From positions 1,488,001-1,552,000 of the forward strand of contig OZ241752.1 in assembly GCA_965201155.1 (NCBI GenBank): 64,000 bases of DNA, read 5' to 3'. This DNA is from JANQOH01 sp965201155 (GTDB lineage: Bacteria > Pseudomonadota > Alphaproteobacteria > UBA7887). A program made the position numbers and the translations under genes. The notes beneath the pieces are model-generated. The model saw only the letters and a program-made list of their open reading frames with translations, was not told where the DNA came from and ran no database searches. Below are positions 17,294-25,959 of this stretch, piece after piece. The first letter of the stretch is position 1, and the number at the start of each line of letters is the position of its first letter.

Positions 17294-19396
17294 ATGGAAC
17301 GGTCGTTTCGCAAGGAAGTTGCCCAACTCAGGCTTGGCGAGGGCGACGTGTTCGAGGGCGAGGGGATTCTTGCCGTCACGAAGGCGCTGCTGCAGTCGGG
17401 CGTCAGCTATGTCGGCGGGTATCAGGGGTCGCCGGTCTCGCATTTGCTTGATGTCATGGTTGATGCCGGCGACCTGCTCGATGAACTTGGTGTGCATCTG
17501 GAGACGCCGACCAGCGAGGCAGCGGCGGCAGCGATGCTGGGCGCGTCGATCAACTATCCGATGCGGGGTGCGGTGACGTGGAAGTCCACGGTCGGCACGA
17601 ATGTCGCGTCGGATGCGTTGTCCAATCTGGCGTCGGCGGGGGTGCGCGGCGGTGCGCTGATCATTCTCGGCGAGGATTATGGCGAGGGCGCCAGCATCAT
17701 TCAGGAGCGGAGTCACGCTTTCGCGATGAAGTCGTCGATCTGTCTCCTGGATCCGCGTCCGAGCCTGCCGACCATCGTGCGCACGGTGGAGCAGGGGTTT
17801 GCGCTGTCGGAAGCGGCCAATATGCCGGTGATGCTGGAGTTGCGTATTCGCGCGTGCCACATGCATGGGCGGTTTGTGTGCAAGGATAACCGGCGGCCGG
17901 AGATTTCGCGGCGGCAGGCGCTGGAGGCGCCGCATTTCGACTATTCGCGGGTGTGCATGCCGCCTTCCACCTATGCGCAGGAGAAAGACAAGATTGCGAA
18001 CCGGCTGCCGGCTGCGCAGCGCTTCATTCGCGACAACGGGATCAATGAGATCATTGCCGGGGCGCGCAGTGATATCGGGATCATTGTCCAGGGCGGATTG
18101 ACGAATACGGTGCTGCGCGCGCTGGCGAGCCTTGGTCTGGCGGACCGGTTCGGCAAAAGCGAAATTCCGATTTATGTGCTGAATGCGACCTATCCGCTTG
18201 TGCCGGAGGAGGTTACGGCGTTTTGCGCCGGCAAGGAGCGTGTCCTGATGGTCGAGGAAGGGCATCCCGACTATCTGGAGCAGGCGGTGACGGTGGCGCT
18301 GCGGCGGGCGGATTTGAACACGGCGGTGCAGGGCAAGGATGTTCTGCCGATGGCGGGCGAATATACCGCCGAGACGGTGCTGCGCGGTGTTGCGGCGTTT
18401 GTTGGCAATACAGGTGCGTGGGGCCGGGTGGCGGCAGTGGATGCGCTGAAAGGGGAGGCGGCGGCGCGGTTCGGGGCGCCGGCGCCGGCGCGCCCGCCGA
18501 GTTTCTGCACCGGCTGTCCGGAGCGGCCGGTGTTCAGCGCGATGAAGATTGCGGAGAAGGACACGGGCCCCACGCATGTGTCTTCGGATATTGGCTGCCA
18601 TACATTTTCGACGCTGCCGCCGTTCAACATCGGCAATACGGTGATGGGTTACGGCCTGGGCCTGGCGAGCTCGACGGGGGTTGCCCCCAATTTCAAAGGG
18701 CGGACGATCAGTGTCATGGGCGATGGCGGCTTCTGGCATAACGGGCTGGCCTCGGGGATCGGCAGTGCGGCGTTCAATCGCGATGACGGTGTATTGGTGA
18801 TTTTCAACAACGGCTATACGTCGGCGACGGGCTGGCAGTATTTGCCGTCCAGTCGCACGGACCGCAGCGGGGCGCCGTCGGGCATGTCGATTCAGCGGGC
18901 GCTGAAAGGGCTTGGCGTGAGTTGGGTGCGCACGGTGCGCACCTATGATGTGGGCCGCATGGTAAAGACGCTGCGCACGGCGCTGACGACCGGGGCGCGC
19001 GGTTTGAAGGTGATCATCGCCGACGGGGAATGCCAGTTGGCGCGGCAGCGGCGGCTGCGGCCGGCGCGGCAGAAGAAGCTGGCGGCGGGCCGGCGCGTGT
19101 TGCAGGCGCGCTTCGGCATTGATGACCGGCTGTGTACGGGGGATCATTCGTGCATTCGGTTGTCGGGGTGTCCGTCACTGACGATCAAGCCCAATCCGGA
19201 TGCGCTGCGGCGCGAGCCGGTGGCGCGGGTCAATAATGACTGTGTGGGTTGCGGGTTATGCGGCGAGGTGGCTCATGCGGCGACGCTGTGTCCGTCGTTT
19301 TACCGTGCTGAGCTGGTTCACAATCCGACATGGTGGGATCGGTTGGTTGACCGGTCGCGGCGGGCGGTGATCGGCATGATGCAGCGTCCGGCATGA
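17294..19396 (+). CDS. Indolepyruvate:ferredoxin oxidoreductase alpha-type subunit
   Basis: This 700-residue thiamine-diphosphate enzyme resembles IorA, which oxidatively decarboxylates aryl pyruvates to acyl-CoA with ferredoxin. The pyrimidine-binding half is at the N-terminus (GGYQGSPVSHLLD). The ThDP-binding half has SDIGCHTFSTLPP and MGDGGFWHNGL near residue 475. A C-terminal cysteine cluster, CVGCGLCGEV followed by CPSF, binds iron-sulphur centres. AGGGGG precedes the ATG. The downstream gene overlaps by four bases and encodes the partner subunit. The substrate could be another aromatic or branched 2-oxoacid. Confidence 0.88.
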   Translation: MERSFRKEVAQLRLGEGDVFEGEGILAVTKALLQSGVSYVGGYQGSPVSHLLDVMVDAGDLLDELGVHLETPTSEAAAAAMLGASINYPMRGAVTWKSTVGTNVASDALSNLASAGVRGGALIILGEDYGEGASIIQERSHAFAMKSSICLLDPRPSLPTIVRTVEQGFALSEAANMPVMLELRIRACHMHGRFVCKDNRRPEISRRQALEAPHFDYSRVCMPPSTYAQEKDKIANRLPAAQRFIRDNGINEIIAGARSDIGIIVQGGLTNTVLRALASLGLADRFGKSEIPIYVLNATYPLVPEEVTAFCAGKERVLMVEEGHPDYLEQAVTVALRRADLNTAVQGKDVLPMAGEYTAETVLRGVAAFVGNTGAWGRVAAVDALKGEAAARFGAPAPARPPSFCTGCPERPVFSAMKIAEKDTGPTHVSSDIGCHTFSTLPPFNIGNTVMGYGLGLASSTGVAPNFKGRTISVMGDGGFWHNGLASGIGSAAFNRDDGVLVIFNNGYTSATGWQYLPSSRTDRSGAPSGMSIQRALKGLGVSWVRTVRTYDVGRMVKTLRTALTTGARGLKVIIADGECQLARQRRLRPARQKKLAAGRRVLQARFGIDDRLCTGDHSCIRLSGCPSLTIKPNPDALRREPVARVNNDCVGCGLCGEVAHAATLCPSFYRAELVHNPTWWDRLVDRSRRAVIGMMQRPA

Positions 19397-20877
19397 GCGA
19401 GGTACGGCCGCTGGCGGTATTGATTGCCGCGATGGGGGGTGAAGGCGGCGGGGTATTGGCCAACTGGCTGGTAGCCGCGGCGGGCCGGGCCGGTTTCGCC
19501 GTTCAGGCGACCTCGATTCCCGGGGTGGCGCAGCGCACCGGTGCGACCACCTATTATCTGGAGATATGGCCCGAGAAGCTTGCAGCAGGCGCGCCGGAGC
19601 CGGTGTTTGCGTTGTATCCGACTCCCGGCGAGGTGGATCTGGTGATTGCCAGCGAGCTGGTGGAGGCGGCGCGGGCTGTGGAAAACGGCTATGTGGCGCC
19701 GGACCGTACCGTTCTGGTGGCATCGACGCACCGGGTTTACGCGATTGGCGAGCGGGCGGCGATGGCTGACGGCCGGGTTGATTCGGAGCGTCTTCGCGAG
19801 GCTGCGGCGGCGTTGTCGCGGCGTGCGGTGCTTGCCGATTTCCGGGAGGCTGCGGGTGCAGCGCGGGCGGCGTTGAATGCGGTGTTGCTGGGAGCGGCGG
19901 CGCAGTCGGGCGCGCTGCCCATTTCGGCTGCCGAGTTTCGCGCTGCGGTGGAAGCGGAAGGCAAGGCGGTGGCGGCCAATCTGGCCGGTTTCGCGGCGGG
20001 CGAAAGGCTTGCTGCCGGCGAGGATGGCGGGGGTGCGGCGACAGCGGAGGTTGCGGCGCCGCGCCTGCCGGAAGCGCTGGAGTCGGCGGCGGCGGGACTG
20101 GACCTGCGGGTTGCGGTTCTGGCGCGCGCCGGGGCGGCGCGGTTGATCGACTATCAGGGCGAAGCCTATGCCGCGTATTATATGGCGCGTCTGGCGCCGG
20201 TGGCTGCGCTTTCCCGGGATGCTGCGGAGGAGTGTGCGCGCCAGTTGGCGTTGCGCATGAGTTATGAGGATGTGGTGCGGGTGGCGCAGATCAAGACCGG
20301 CGCGCAGCGTTTTGCGGCGTTACGGGACGAGGTGGGCGCTGCCGCCGGCCAACCGGTGCGGGTGCATGAATATCTCAAGCCCGGTCTGGAGGAGTGGTGT
20401 GCACTGCTGCCGCCGCGCGCGGCGCGGGCCTTGCTTCGCTGGGCGGCGCGGCGGCGCATGGAGGAGCGGTTTTCCTTTGCTATGCGGATACGCAGCGACA
20501 CGGTTTTGGGGTTTGTGCTGTTGCGTCTTGTGGTGGCGATGCGGCCCTTGCGCCGCTTTGGCTGGCGCTGGCATGAGGAGCAGCGCCGCATTGATGACTG
20601 GCTGGGGCTGGTGACGGAGGCGGCGCGGCGGGATGGCGCGCTGGCGGTGGAGGTGGCGGCGCTGGCCGGGCTGGTGAAGGGGTACGGCAGCACGTTTCGG
20701 CGCGGCGTCGAAAATTACGAGCGGATCGCCGAGGCGCTGGTGCGGCCGTGGCTGGAGTCGGGTGCGCCGGCCGGCGCTGCGGGGGCATTGCGGCGCGCGC
20801 GCGAGGCGGCGGTTTCCGACCCTGACGGCAAAGCGCTGTCCGCATATCTCGAGACAGGCGGAGCAGCGGCTGCCTGA
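19393..20877 (+). CDS. Indolepyruvate oxidoreductase beta-type subunit with C-terminal extension
   Basis: This is a 494-residue partner of the preceding alpha-type subunit. The first 190 or so residues are the gamma/beta-type catalytic domain (AAMGGEGGGVLANWLV, GVAQRTGATTYYLEIW). The remaining 300 residues are a helical Arg/Ala-rich extension found in IorB-like proteins of proteobacteria. The ATG overlaps the upstream stop, so stoichiometric translation is likely. It is the last gene before the phage cassette and is followed within 25 bases by a parS-like palindrome. Confidence 0.85.
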   Translation: MSEVRPLAVLIAAMGGEGGGVLANWLVAAAGRAGFAVQATSIPGVAQRTGATTYYLEIWPEKLAAGAPEPVFALYPTPGEVDLVIASELVEAARAVENGYVAPDRTVLVASTHRVYAIGERAAMADGRVDSERLREAAAALSRRAVLADFREAAGAARAALNAVLLGAAAQSGALPISAAEFRAAVEAEGKAVAANLAGFAAGERLAAGEDGGGAATAEVAAPRLPEALESAAAGLDLRVAVLARAGAARLIDYQGEAYAAYYMARLAPVAALSRDAAEECARQLALRMSYEDVVRVAQIKTGAQRFAALRDEVGAAAGQPVRVHEYLKPGLEEWCALLPPRAARALLRWAARRRMEERFSFAMRIRSDTVLGFVLLRLVVAMRPLRRFGWRWHEEQRRIDDWLGLVTEAARRDGALAVEVAALAGLVKGYGSTFRRGVENYERIAEALVRPWLESGAPAGAAGALRRAREAAVSDPDGKALSAYLETGGAAAA

Positions 20878-20899
20878 CGCGGGGGTGGTGCGGCGGCAG

Positions 20900-20915
20900 T
20901 GTTTCATGTGAAACA
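20900..20915. promoter_or_regulatory. parS-like ParB-binding palindrome
   Basis: The 16-base sequence TGTTTCATGTGAAACA lies between the convergent iorB-type and portal genes. It matches the universal chromosomal parS consensus TGTTTCACGTGAAACA at 15 of 16 positions; only the central C is T. parS sites are recognised by ParB and cluster near the origin. This one lies about 8 kb from the hemE/ppsR gap. No parA or parB gene is in the window, and I saw no second copy by eye. Confidence 0.6.
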
Positions 20916-20923
20916 TCACGTTG

Positions 20924-22282
20924 TCATGGCGCTTTATGCGCTGCTGCTGCGGCCAGTTCGGCGTCGGTGTCGAAGGCGACGCCGAGGCGTTCGGCGACGG
21001 CGCGGATCAGTTTGACGGAAGTTGCGGGGCCGAGGAGGCCGCGTTCGGACGCTGACAGGACGGCGCCCGTGACCTGCGCCAGCGCCTGGGCGTGGCGAGA
21101 GGCATCGCGGGCCACCATTTCGGGCCATTCGACGGTGGGGGTGAATTGCGCGCCTTCGCATGTCACCCCGGCAGCGGCGGCGCGGCAGCGAATGACACAG
21201 GCGGCGACCTCTTCGAGTATGGCGGACCATTCACGCTGACGCATGGCGAGGGTCTTGAAGGCGGGGTCGCCCATTTCGGAGGCGGTGGCGCGGTTGACAT
21301 CACCGCCGCCGCCGAACCAGTGTTCGGGCCAGCCCATGCCGGAAAGGACATGGTTGCGGAGCAGGCGGGCGGCGGCGGAAGCGTCTTCGGCGCCCAGGCG
21401 GGGGCTGACTGCGCTCCAGCTTTCGGATTCGTTGTGCACGCGCACGGAGCCGGGCTCGGGGGTGCTGATTTCCCGGGCGCGGCGGGCGACGTCTTCGGCG
21501 TCGGCGCCGGCGAGGGTCACATCCCAGACGAAAGCGCGCAGGAAGTCGGCGCGGTCGGCTTCGCCGAGGAGGAAGCGTTCATAGGCGTGCAGCCAGTCGG
21601 CGGCGGCCAGCAGGTCGGAGCGGCCGCGCGATGCCGCCATGAGCCGGTTGCGCTGGAACAGGAAGGCTTCGCCGTCGTTCATCGTCTTGCGGATGGCGCG
21701 GGCCGGGGCTGCGAACACGGTTTCGGGGCCGTTGATGATGATGCGGTAGCGGCGCGGCTGGCGGCGGCGGTCGCGGGTGGTCACCACGCCGACGGGCCGG
21801 GCGGCATTGTCAGGGTCGGTAACGATGGTGGCGATGCGGGCGGGGTCGAGATAGCCGAGGCGGACATGTCCGGACGCAGGGTCGGTGAAGACGGGCCAGC
21901 ATTGCTCGCCGAACAGGGCGAGTTCGCGCATCATGCGCGGCAGGTTGCGGCGCATGTCAGTGACAGGATCGCGCCAGAAGGCGTCGAGCCAGGTCTGGGC
22001 TTGCGTGTCGGGGACGGTGAGGCGGACGCCTTCCGCGAGCAGCCACGCGATGGGCAGTTCAACGAGTTGGCGGGCGAGGAGGTTGTTTTCCCACAGGTTG
22101 ACGGCGATACTGCGCATTCTTGCCTGGCTGACGGGCGCGAGATCGCGGCGGGCGCCGCCGAGGGGGCGCCAGGACTCATTGTCGGCGTCGGAATCAGGGG
22201 CGGCGGCTTCGCGCAGCGGGCGCGATGCGGAATCTTTGGGCGCGGCGGGTTGCAGCCAGCGTGTCAGGCGTTCGGGTATCAT
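20924..22282 (-). CDS. Phage portal protein
   Basis: This 452-residue protein has the layout of a tailed-phage portal, the dodecameric ring through which DNA is packaged. Recognisable parts are ENNLLARQLVELPIAWLLAEGVRL, the FGEQCWPVF/RLGYLDPARI strand region, QRNRLMAASRGRSDLL and LSGMGWPEHWFGGG. It is the last gene of the minus-strand phage cassette. Its ATG overlaps the terminase stop. In Mu-like phages the portal is followed by head morphogenesis and capsid genes; here the cassette stops, and the iorB-type gene lies 46 bases beyond. Confidence 0.85.
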   Translation of the reverse strand: MIPERLTRWLQPAAPKDSASRPLREAAAPDSDADNESWRPLGGARRDLAPVSQARMRSIAVNLWENNLLARQLVELPIAWLLAEGVRLTVPDTQAQTWLDAFWRDPVTDMRRNLPRMMRELALFGEQCWPVFTDPASGHVRLGYLDPARIATIVTDPDNAARPVGVVTTRDRRRQPRRYRIIINGPETVFAAPARAIRKTMNDGEAFLFQRNRLMAASRGRSDLLAAADWLHAYERFLLGEADRADFLRAFVWDVTLAGADAEDVARRAREISTPEPGSVRVHNESESWSAVSPRLGAEDASAAARLLRNHVLSGMGWPEHWFGGGGDVNRATASEMGDPAFKTLAMRQREWSAILEEVAACVIRCRAAAAGVTCEGAQFTPTVEWPEMVARDASRHAQALAQVTGAVLSASERGLLGPATSVKLIRAVAERLGVAFDTDAELAAAAAHKAP

Positions 22283-23631
22283 GGTGCGGCATTCCGGGTG
22301 AGGGTGAATGGCAGGGAGCGGCGGCGCGGGCCGGTGATGGTGACACCGGCGGCAGCGGGCTGCGGGCTGGCGGCGGCGGCGCAGGCGAGCGCACCCGCCC
22401 AGAAACGGTCGGCGTGGCCGTCGGCGGCGGTTTCGTTGTCTGCTTCGAGGCGCAGATGGCCGGTGGGGCCGATGGATTTTTGGACGCTGTGGAGATCGGC
22501 GCGCAAAGTGGGATTTGCCGGGATTCGCAGGGTTTTGTCCTCCATGCGGGCGCGCAGGCAGGTTGCGAGGTCGAGTTTGCGCGCGGGGGTGAAGGTGACG
22601 CCTTCGACGCGGCGAGCGCCGTAGCGGCGTTTCATGTCCTCGACCGGCATTTCGCCGATGCCGGTGCGATCGGCGGCGATGCGGACGGGGCGGTAGCGGG
22701 CGGCCATTTCAGCGAGGGCGCGGCTCTGGGCGGCGAAAGTGGCGCCGCGGAGGGTGCGGATTTCGCGCGTCCAGGCGATGTCACCGACGAGTTCCAGCGC
22801 CCATGCGGCCCAGAGATCGCGGCGGCGGGCGATATCGACGCCGATGAAGACGGGGCTGCCGGAATAAAGCTCCGGTTTGCCGGCGGCGCGGTGCTCGCAG
22901 GCGTCGATGAGTTCGTAAGGCAGCCAGGCGCTGGCTTCGTCGAGCCATTCGCATTCATATTCCTGGCGCCAGAGGTCGGGGTCGGCGAGGCCGGCGCGGA
23001 GGGCCTCGGGGTCTGCGGGGTAGCCCTGGGCGACGGCGTCATGGATGGTGACGATATGGCGCGACCAGCGTCCGGCGGCGTTTGCGGCGGTCATCAATTC
23101 GTGGAATTTGCCGCTGCGGCCGCGGGGCGTGGAGGTGACTCGGAGCCGCCAGCCACGGGTTATGGTGGGGTAGAGAGCGCCCCAGATTTCGCGGCTGTCG
23201 CGATGGAGCGCGAATTCGTCGAGATATACGTTGCGGCTGTAACCGCGGGCGGTATCGGGATTGGCGGGCAGGGCGGTGACGATATTGCCGCCGCCGGCGT
23301 CCCATTCCTGGGCGCGGAAGGTTTCGCCGCCGAGCTGCAGATTGTGGTCGAACGCCTCGAGGGCGAGTCCATAGGCGCGGGCATGGAGGCGGATTCCGGC
23401 GCGCATGGCTTCGCGGGCCTGGCGTTCGCCGCGGCTGAGGATAAGCCACGGCGCGGCGCGTCCGGCAGCGCGGGCGGCGGCGATGCTGTCGACGATTTCG
23501 AGGGTGGCGGTGAAAGTCTTGCCGATCTGGCGCGACCACATGCCGATCTTGAGGCGGGCGCGGTCACGCAGCCAGCGCTGCTGATAGGGATAGAGCGGCA
23601 CGGCGGCGGGCCGGCGGGAGCGCGTATTCAT
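22279..23631 (-). CDS. Phage terminase large subunit (Mu gp28-like)
   Basis: The terminase large subunit is the ATP-driven DNA packaging motor and nuclease. This 450-residue protein has the Walker A-like WSRQIGKTFTATLE, the Walker B region VYLDEFALH and the RNase H-like nuclease domain with VFIGVDIARRRDLWAAW and AADRTGIGEMPVEDM. The start at 23631 overlaps the previous stop as ATGA; a longer frame to 23676 is less likely. It appears intact, with all motor motifs present. Confidence 0.9.
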   Translation of the reverse strand: MNTRSRRPAAVPLYPYQQRWLRDRARLKIGMWSRQIGKTFTATLEIVDSIAAARAAGRAAPWLILSRGERQAREAMRAGIRLHARAYGLALEAFDHNLQLGGETFRAQEWDAGGGNIVTALPANPDTARGYSRNVYLDEFALHRDSREIWGALYPTITRGWRLRVTSTPRGRSGKFHELMTAANAAGRWSRHIVTIHDAVAQGYPADPEALRAGLADPDLWRQEYECEWLDEASAWLPYELIDACEHRAAGKPELYSGSPVFIGVDIARRRDLWAAWALELVGDIAWTREIRTLRGATFAAQSRALAEMAARYRPVRIAADRTGIGEMPVEDMKRRYGARRVEGVTFTPARKLDLATCLRARMEDKTLRIPANPTLRADLHSVQKSIGPTGHLRLEADNETAADGHADRFWAGALACAAAASPQPAAAGVTITGPRRRSLPFTLTRNAAP

Positions 23632-24287
23632 GCGCTCCCTGCGTCGTGCTCCGGCGCGGCGGGCCGGCCGTCCCACGAGTTTTCGGCGTCGGTTGGGCCG
23701 GGTTCGTCGAGGTCGTCGAGATCGTCAAGGCCGTAGACTTCCTGACGGATGCGGCGCAGGGCGGCGCGCGCCCGGGCGCGTGACCGGCGCGCGGCAGATG
23801 GTTTGCTACCGCCGCGGTCGGGGTTGCTGTCGGGCTGTCGGGCGCTGCGCCGTTCGGCGGATTCGCCGGCGGCTTCGAGGTCACGCAGGGCGCGGGCGAG
23901 CAGGGCGATTTCGCGTGCGTCGACGCCCGGGTCTCCGGGGTCGCCGCCGCTCTTGCGGGCGGCGGCGTTGAAGGCAGCGAGCCGCAGGGCCTCCATGGCG
24001 AGGCGGCCGATATTGCCGCCGGGCTGGTCGCGGAGTTCGCGGATCCAGATGTCGGCGATGTCCTGGGCTTCCTCATAGCGGCGCATGGTATGGAGCGCCT
24101 GTTTGCGGTAGCGGCCGACGGCGCTGCGCGAGACGGGGATATCCTGCGCGCGCAGGCGGTCCATCAGTTCCTCGGTGGTCGCGCCCTCGCGGATGCGGCG
24201 GCGCAGATCGTCGCGGACAGCGCGGGGCAGGCGCGAGATGAGCGAGCGGCAGCCGGCGCGGGTCGGGATTTCCATGGGCTGGCCCAT
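23628..24287 (-). CDS. Mu gp27-like DUF3486 phage protein
   Basis: This 219-residue protein resembles the DUF3486/Mu gp27 family, which lies directly upstream of the large terminase in Mu-like phages and may act as the small terminase. The N-terminal part has the helix-turn-helix pattern LPRAVRDDLRRRIREGATTEELMDRL and SRSAVGRYRKQ. The C-terminal third is Arg-rich, then acidic (LDDLDDLDEPG). Position and sequence agree; biochemical function is inferred. Confidence 0.75.
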   Translation of the reverse strand: MGQPMEIPTRAGCRSLISRLPRAVRDDLRRRIREGATTEELMDRLRAQDIPVSRSAVGRYRKQALHTMRRYEEAQDIADIWIRELRDQPGGNIGRLAMEALRLAAFNAAARKSGGDPGDPGVDAREIALLARALRDLEAAGESAERRSARQPDSNPDRGGSKPSAARRSRARARAALRRIRQEVYGLDDLDDLDEPGPTDAENSWDGRPAAPEHDAGSA

Positions 24288-24288
24288 G

Positions 24289-24615
24289 TCAAGCGGGTTC
24301 GAGGCCGGCGGCGGGCGGGCGGCGCACGCCGGGGATGAGGGCAGCGCCGGAGGCGGCGTCGGCGCCGCGTTCGGTGAGGCCGGCGATCATGACACCGCCG
24401 ATCTCGTCGGTTTCGGCGAGGCCCTGTTCGGCAAGCCAGGCGAGTTCGGTGCGCAGGCGATCGCGGGAGATGGTGTGTCCGCGGTCGGCGCAGGCCATCT
24501 TGAGGAGGGATTCGTTGGCGCGCCAGCCGCGCGAGGCGGCGAGCAGGGAGAGCAGCACGAGGCGCAAGTCCTCGGCGGCGCGTTCGGCAAAACGCGGGCT
24601 TCTGCGGCGGCTCAT
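24289..24615 (-). CDS. Small winged-helix phage protein (Mu gp26-like)
   Basis: This 108-residue protein has a winged-helix appearance: LVLLSLLAASRGWRANESLL, SRDRLRTELAWLAEQGLAE and a short wing, VMIAGLTERG. Such genes occupy this position in Mu-like phages between the DUF2730 and DUF3486 genes. It is coupled to both neighbours by overlap or a one-base gap. The role (regulator or packaging accessory) is unknown. Confidence 0.65.
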   Translation of the reverse strand: MSRRRSPRFAERAAEDLRLVLLSLLAASRGWRANESLLKMACADRGHTISRDRLRTELAWLAEQGLAETDEIGGVMIAGLTERGADAASGAALIPGVRRPPAAGLEPA

Positions 24616-24980
24616 GCGCTGCGCTCCAGCAGGTGTCCGTTGATGGCGGCGACCTGGCCGCCAAGGCCGGCTACCATGGTTTCGATACCGCCGAGGGAGG
24701 CGCGGATGGCCTTCACGTCGCCGCGGGTTTCGGAAACGCTGGCGGCGAGGGCGCGCAGGTCGCGGGCTTCCGGCAGGCTGCCGATGATGCCGGCGATGCG
24801 GCCCTGTTCGGTTTCGACGGTGTCGAGGCGCGCGGTGAGACTGGCGATGGCGGCGTCGGCAGCGCGTCCGGCGCCGGGGCGCCAGATGCCAAGGCGCTGC
24901 AATGCCAGTGCGACGCCGCCCATGAGAACGGTGACGGCGGCGACGCCGCCGAAAGCCTGCCAGGCCGCAGCGTCAATCAC
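24612..24980 (-). CDS. DUF2730-like phage membrane protein (Mu gp25-like)
   Basis: This is a 122-residue protein with one N-terminal membrane helix (AFGGVAAVTVLMGGVALALQRLGIW). A long helical coiled-coil tail follows, built of heptad-like LTARLDTVETEQGRIAGI repeats. GTG at 24980 overlaps the preceding stop and is preferred to the longer frame reaching 25049. This is the pattern of DUF2730 proteins next to the terminase genes of Mu-like phages. Function unknown; a lysis or spanin-like role is possible. Confidence 0.65.
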   Translation of the reverse strand: MIDAAAWQAFGGVAAVTVLMGGVALALQRLGIWRPGAGRAADAAIASLTARLDTVETEQGRIAGIIGSLPEARDLRALAASVSETRGDVKAIRASLGGIETMVAGLGGQVAAINGHLLERSA

Positions 24981-25498
24981 GGCGCGGCTCCGGCGGCGGC
25001 CAGCGTCACACGTCGGCGCTTGTCGACAGCGCGTGCGCCAAACCACCACAACACGCAGGTGGTAGCGAGATAGAGCACGGTGTCGATGATGCGGGGGCGG
25101 ATGTCGAGGATTTCCATTTCGGAGGCGCCGAGATTGAAATAGATGACGCCCACCAGGGCGATGAAGCCGACGGTGAGGACGGGGCGCAACAGGCCGCGGA
25201 CGACATCGACAGTGACAAGCCAGGCGCTGTCGCCGCGGCTCCAGCGCCGGCCGGCATGGCGGTGGGACGCTTCGACGGCGCGCCAGGCAGCGGCATCGCG
25301 GGCGTCCTCGGCGGCGATGGCGGCAGCGTGTGCAACGGAGGCGGCTTCGACCCTTGCCATTTCCATGTCGAGGCGGCGCAAGGCCAGTTCCTGCAGGTGG
25401 CGCTGGCGAGAGGTGAGAAAGTCGGTGATGAAGGACAGGGCGGCGCCAAGCAGGCCGGTAGCGCCGCCGGTGAGAATGGTGAGCAGGGCGTCAATCAT
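24977..25498 (-). CDS. Holin-like membrane protein (3TM, GTA/phage type)
   Basis: This 173-residue protein has an N-terminal helix (GGATGLLGAALSFITDFL), a charged central helical region and two C-terminal helices (VLTVGFIALVGVIYFNL and DTVLYLATTCVLWWFGARAV). This three-helix layout fits the holin family linked to phage and gene-transfer-agent release. The ATG at 25498 is used because the open frame upstream is a low-complexity shadow of DUF5675. It overlaps that gene by eight bases. Confidence 0.65.
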   Translation of the reverse strand: MIDALLTILTGGATGLLGAALSFITDFLTSRQRHLQELALRRLDMEMARVEAASVAHAAAIAAEDARDAAAWRAVEASHRHAGRRWSRGDSAWLVTVDVVRGLLRPVLTVGFIALVGVIYFNLGASEMEILDIRPRIIDTVLYLATTCVLWWFGARAVDKRRRVTLAAAGAAP

Positions 25499-25955
25499 AT
25501 TCAGGGACTCCGTGCGGAAGGGCGGCGTCAGGGCCGACGATGTGAAGGAGGAACGGGGCGTCGGCAGCCCAGTCCATGAGGTGGCGAAGGGCGGTGCGCG
25601 AGGCGAGAACGGCCTTCTGGCGGCGGCCCTTGACGGTGAGCGCGCCGCGGCGCAGGCCGGGCAGCAGGCAACCGAGGGTGTGGGTATGGAAGCCGGCTTC
25701 GCGGTCGCCGCCGACATTGCCGGCATGAAACAATATGTGGCTGCGCCCGGGGACGTCGGTGACGAGAAGGCAGCGTCCGAAGCGGGGTGAGCGATGGGGC
25801 ATGGCGAGGTAGTCACCGGCGGGGATGCAGGAGCGGTTGCGGCGGTTGCCGCGCCAGGGCGGCTCCATGGTGTGGAGGCGCAGCGGGCCGGCGGTGAGGA
25901 GGCCGAGGGTGCCGTGGGGACTGTCAGCGCCGCGGAGAATGAATGCGCGGTTCAT
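25491..25955 (-). CDS. DUF5675-family protein
   Basis: This 154-residue protein has the DUF5675 pattern: a short beta N-terminus (AFILRGADSPHGTLGLLTAG), MEPPWRGNRRNRSCIPAGDYLAMPHRSPRFG, then SHILFHAGNVGGD with conserved His residues and TLGCLLPG. The fold resembles the L,D-transpeptidase/lysis-associated proteins seen in phages and pilin loci. Its place before a holin-like gene suggests a cell-wall or lysis role, but no activity is established. Confidence 0.7.
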   Translation of the reverse strand: MNRAFILRGADSPHGTLGLLTAGPLRLHTMEPPWRGNRRNRSCIPAGDYLAMPHRSPRFGRCLLVTDVPGRSHILFHAGNVGGDREAGFHTHTLGCLLPGLRRGALTVKGRRQKAVLASRTALRHLMDWAADAPFLLHIVGPDAALPHGVPEYD

Positions 25956-25959
25956 GGAG

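Noticed and set aside
17279..19147. 622-codon minus-strand open frame opposite the iorA-type gene
   Set aside because: Arg/His/Pro-rich shadow of a clear thiamine-enzyme gene, with no recognisable motif.
21092..23736. Two long plus-strand frames opposite the portal and terminase genes
   Set aside because: Glycine/alanine-rich shadows caused by high GC; the minus-strand phage genes carry all the domain signatures and overlapping start/stop codons.
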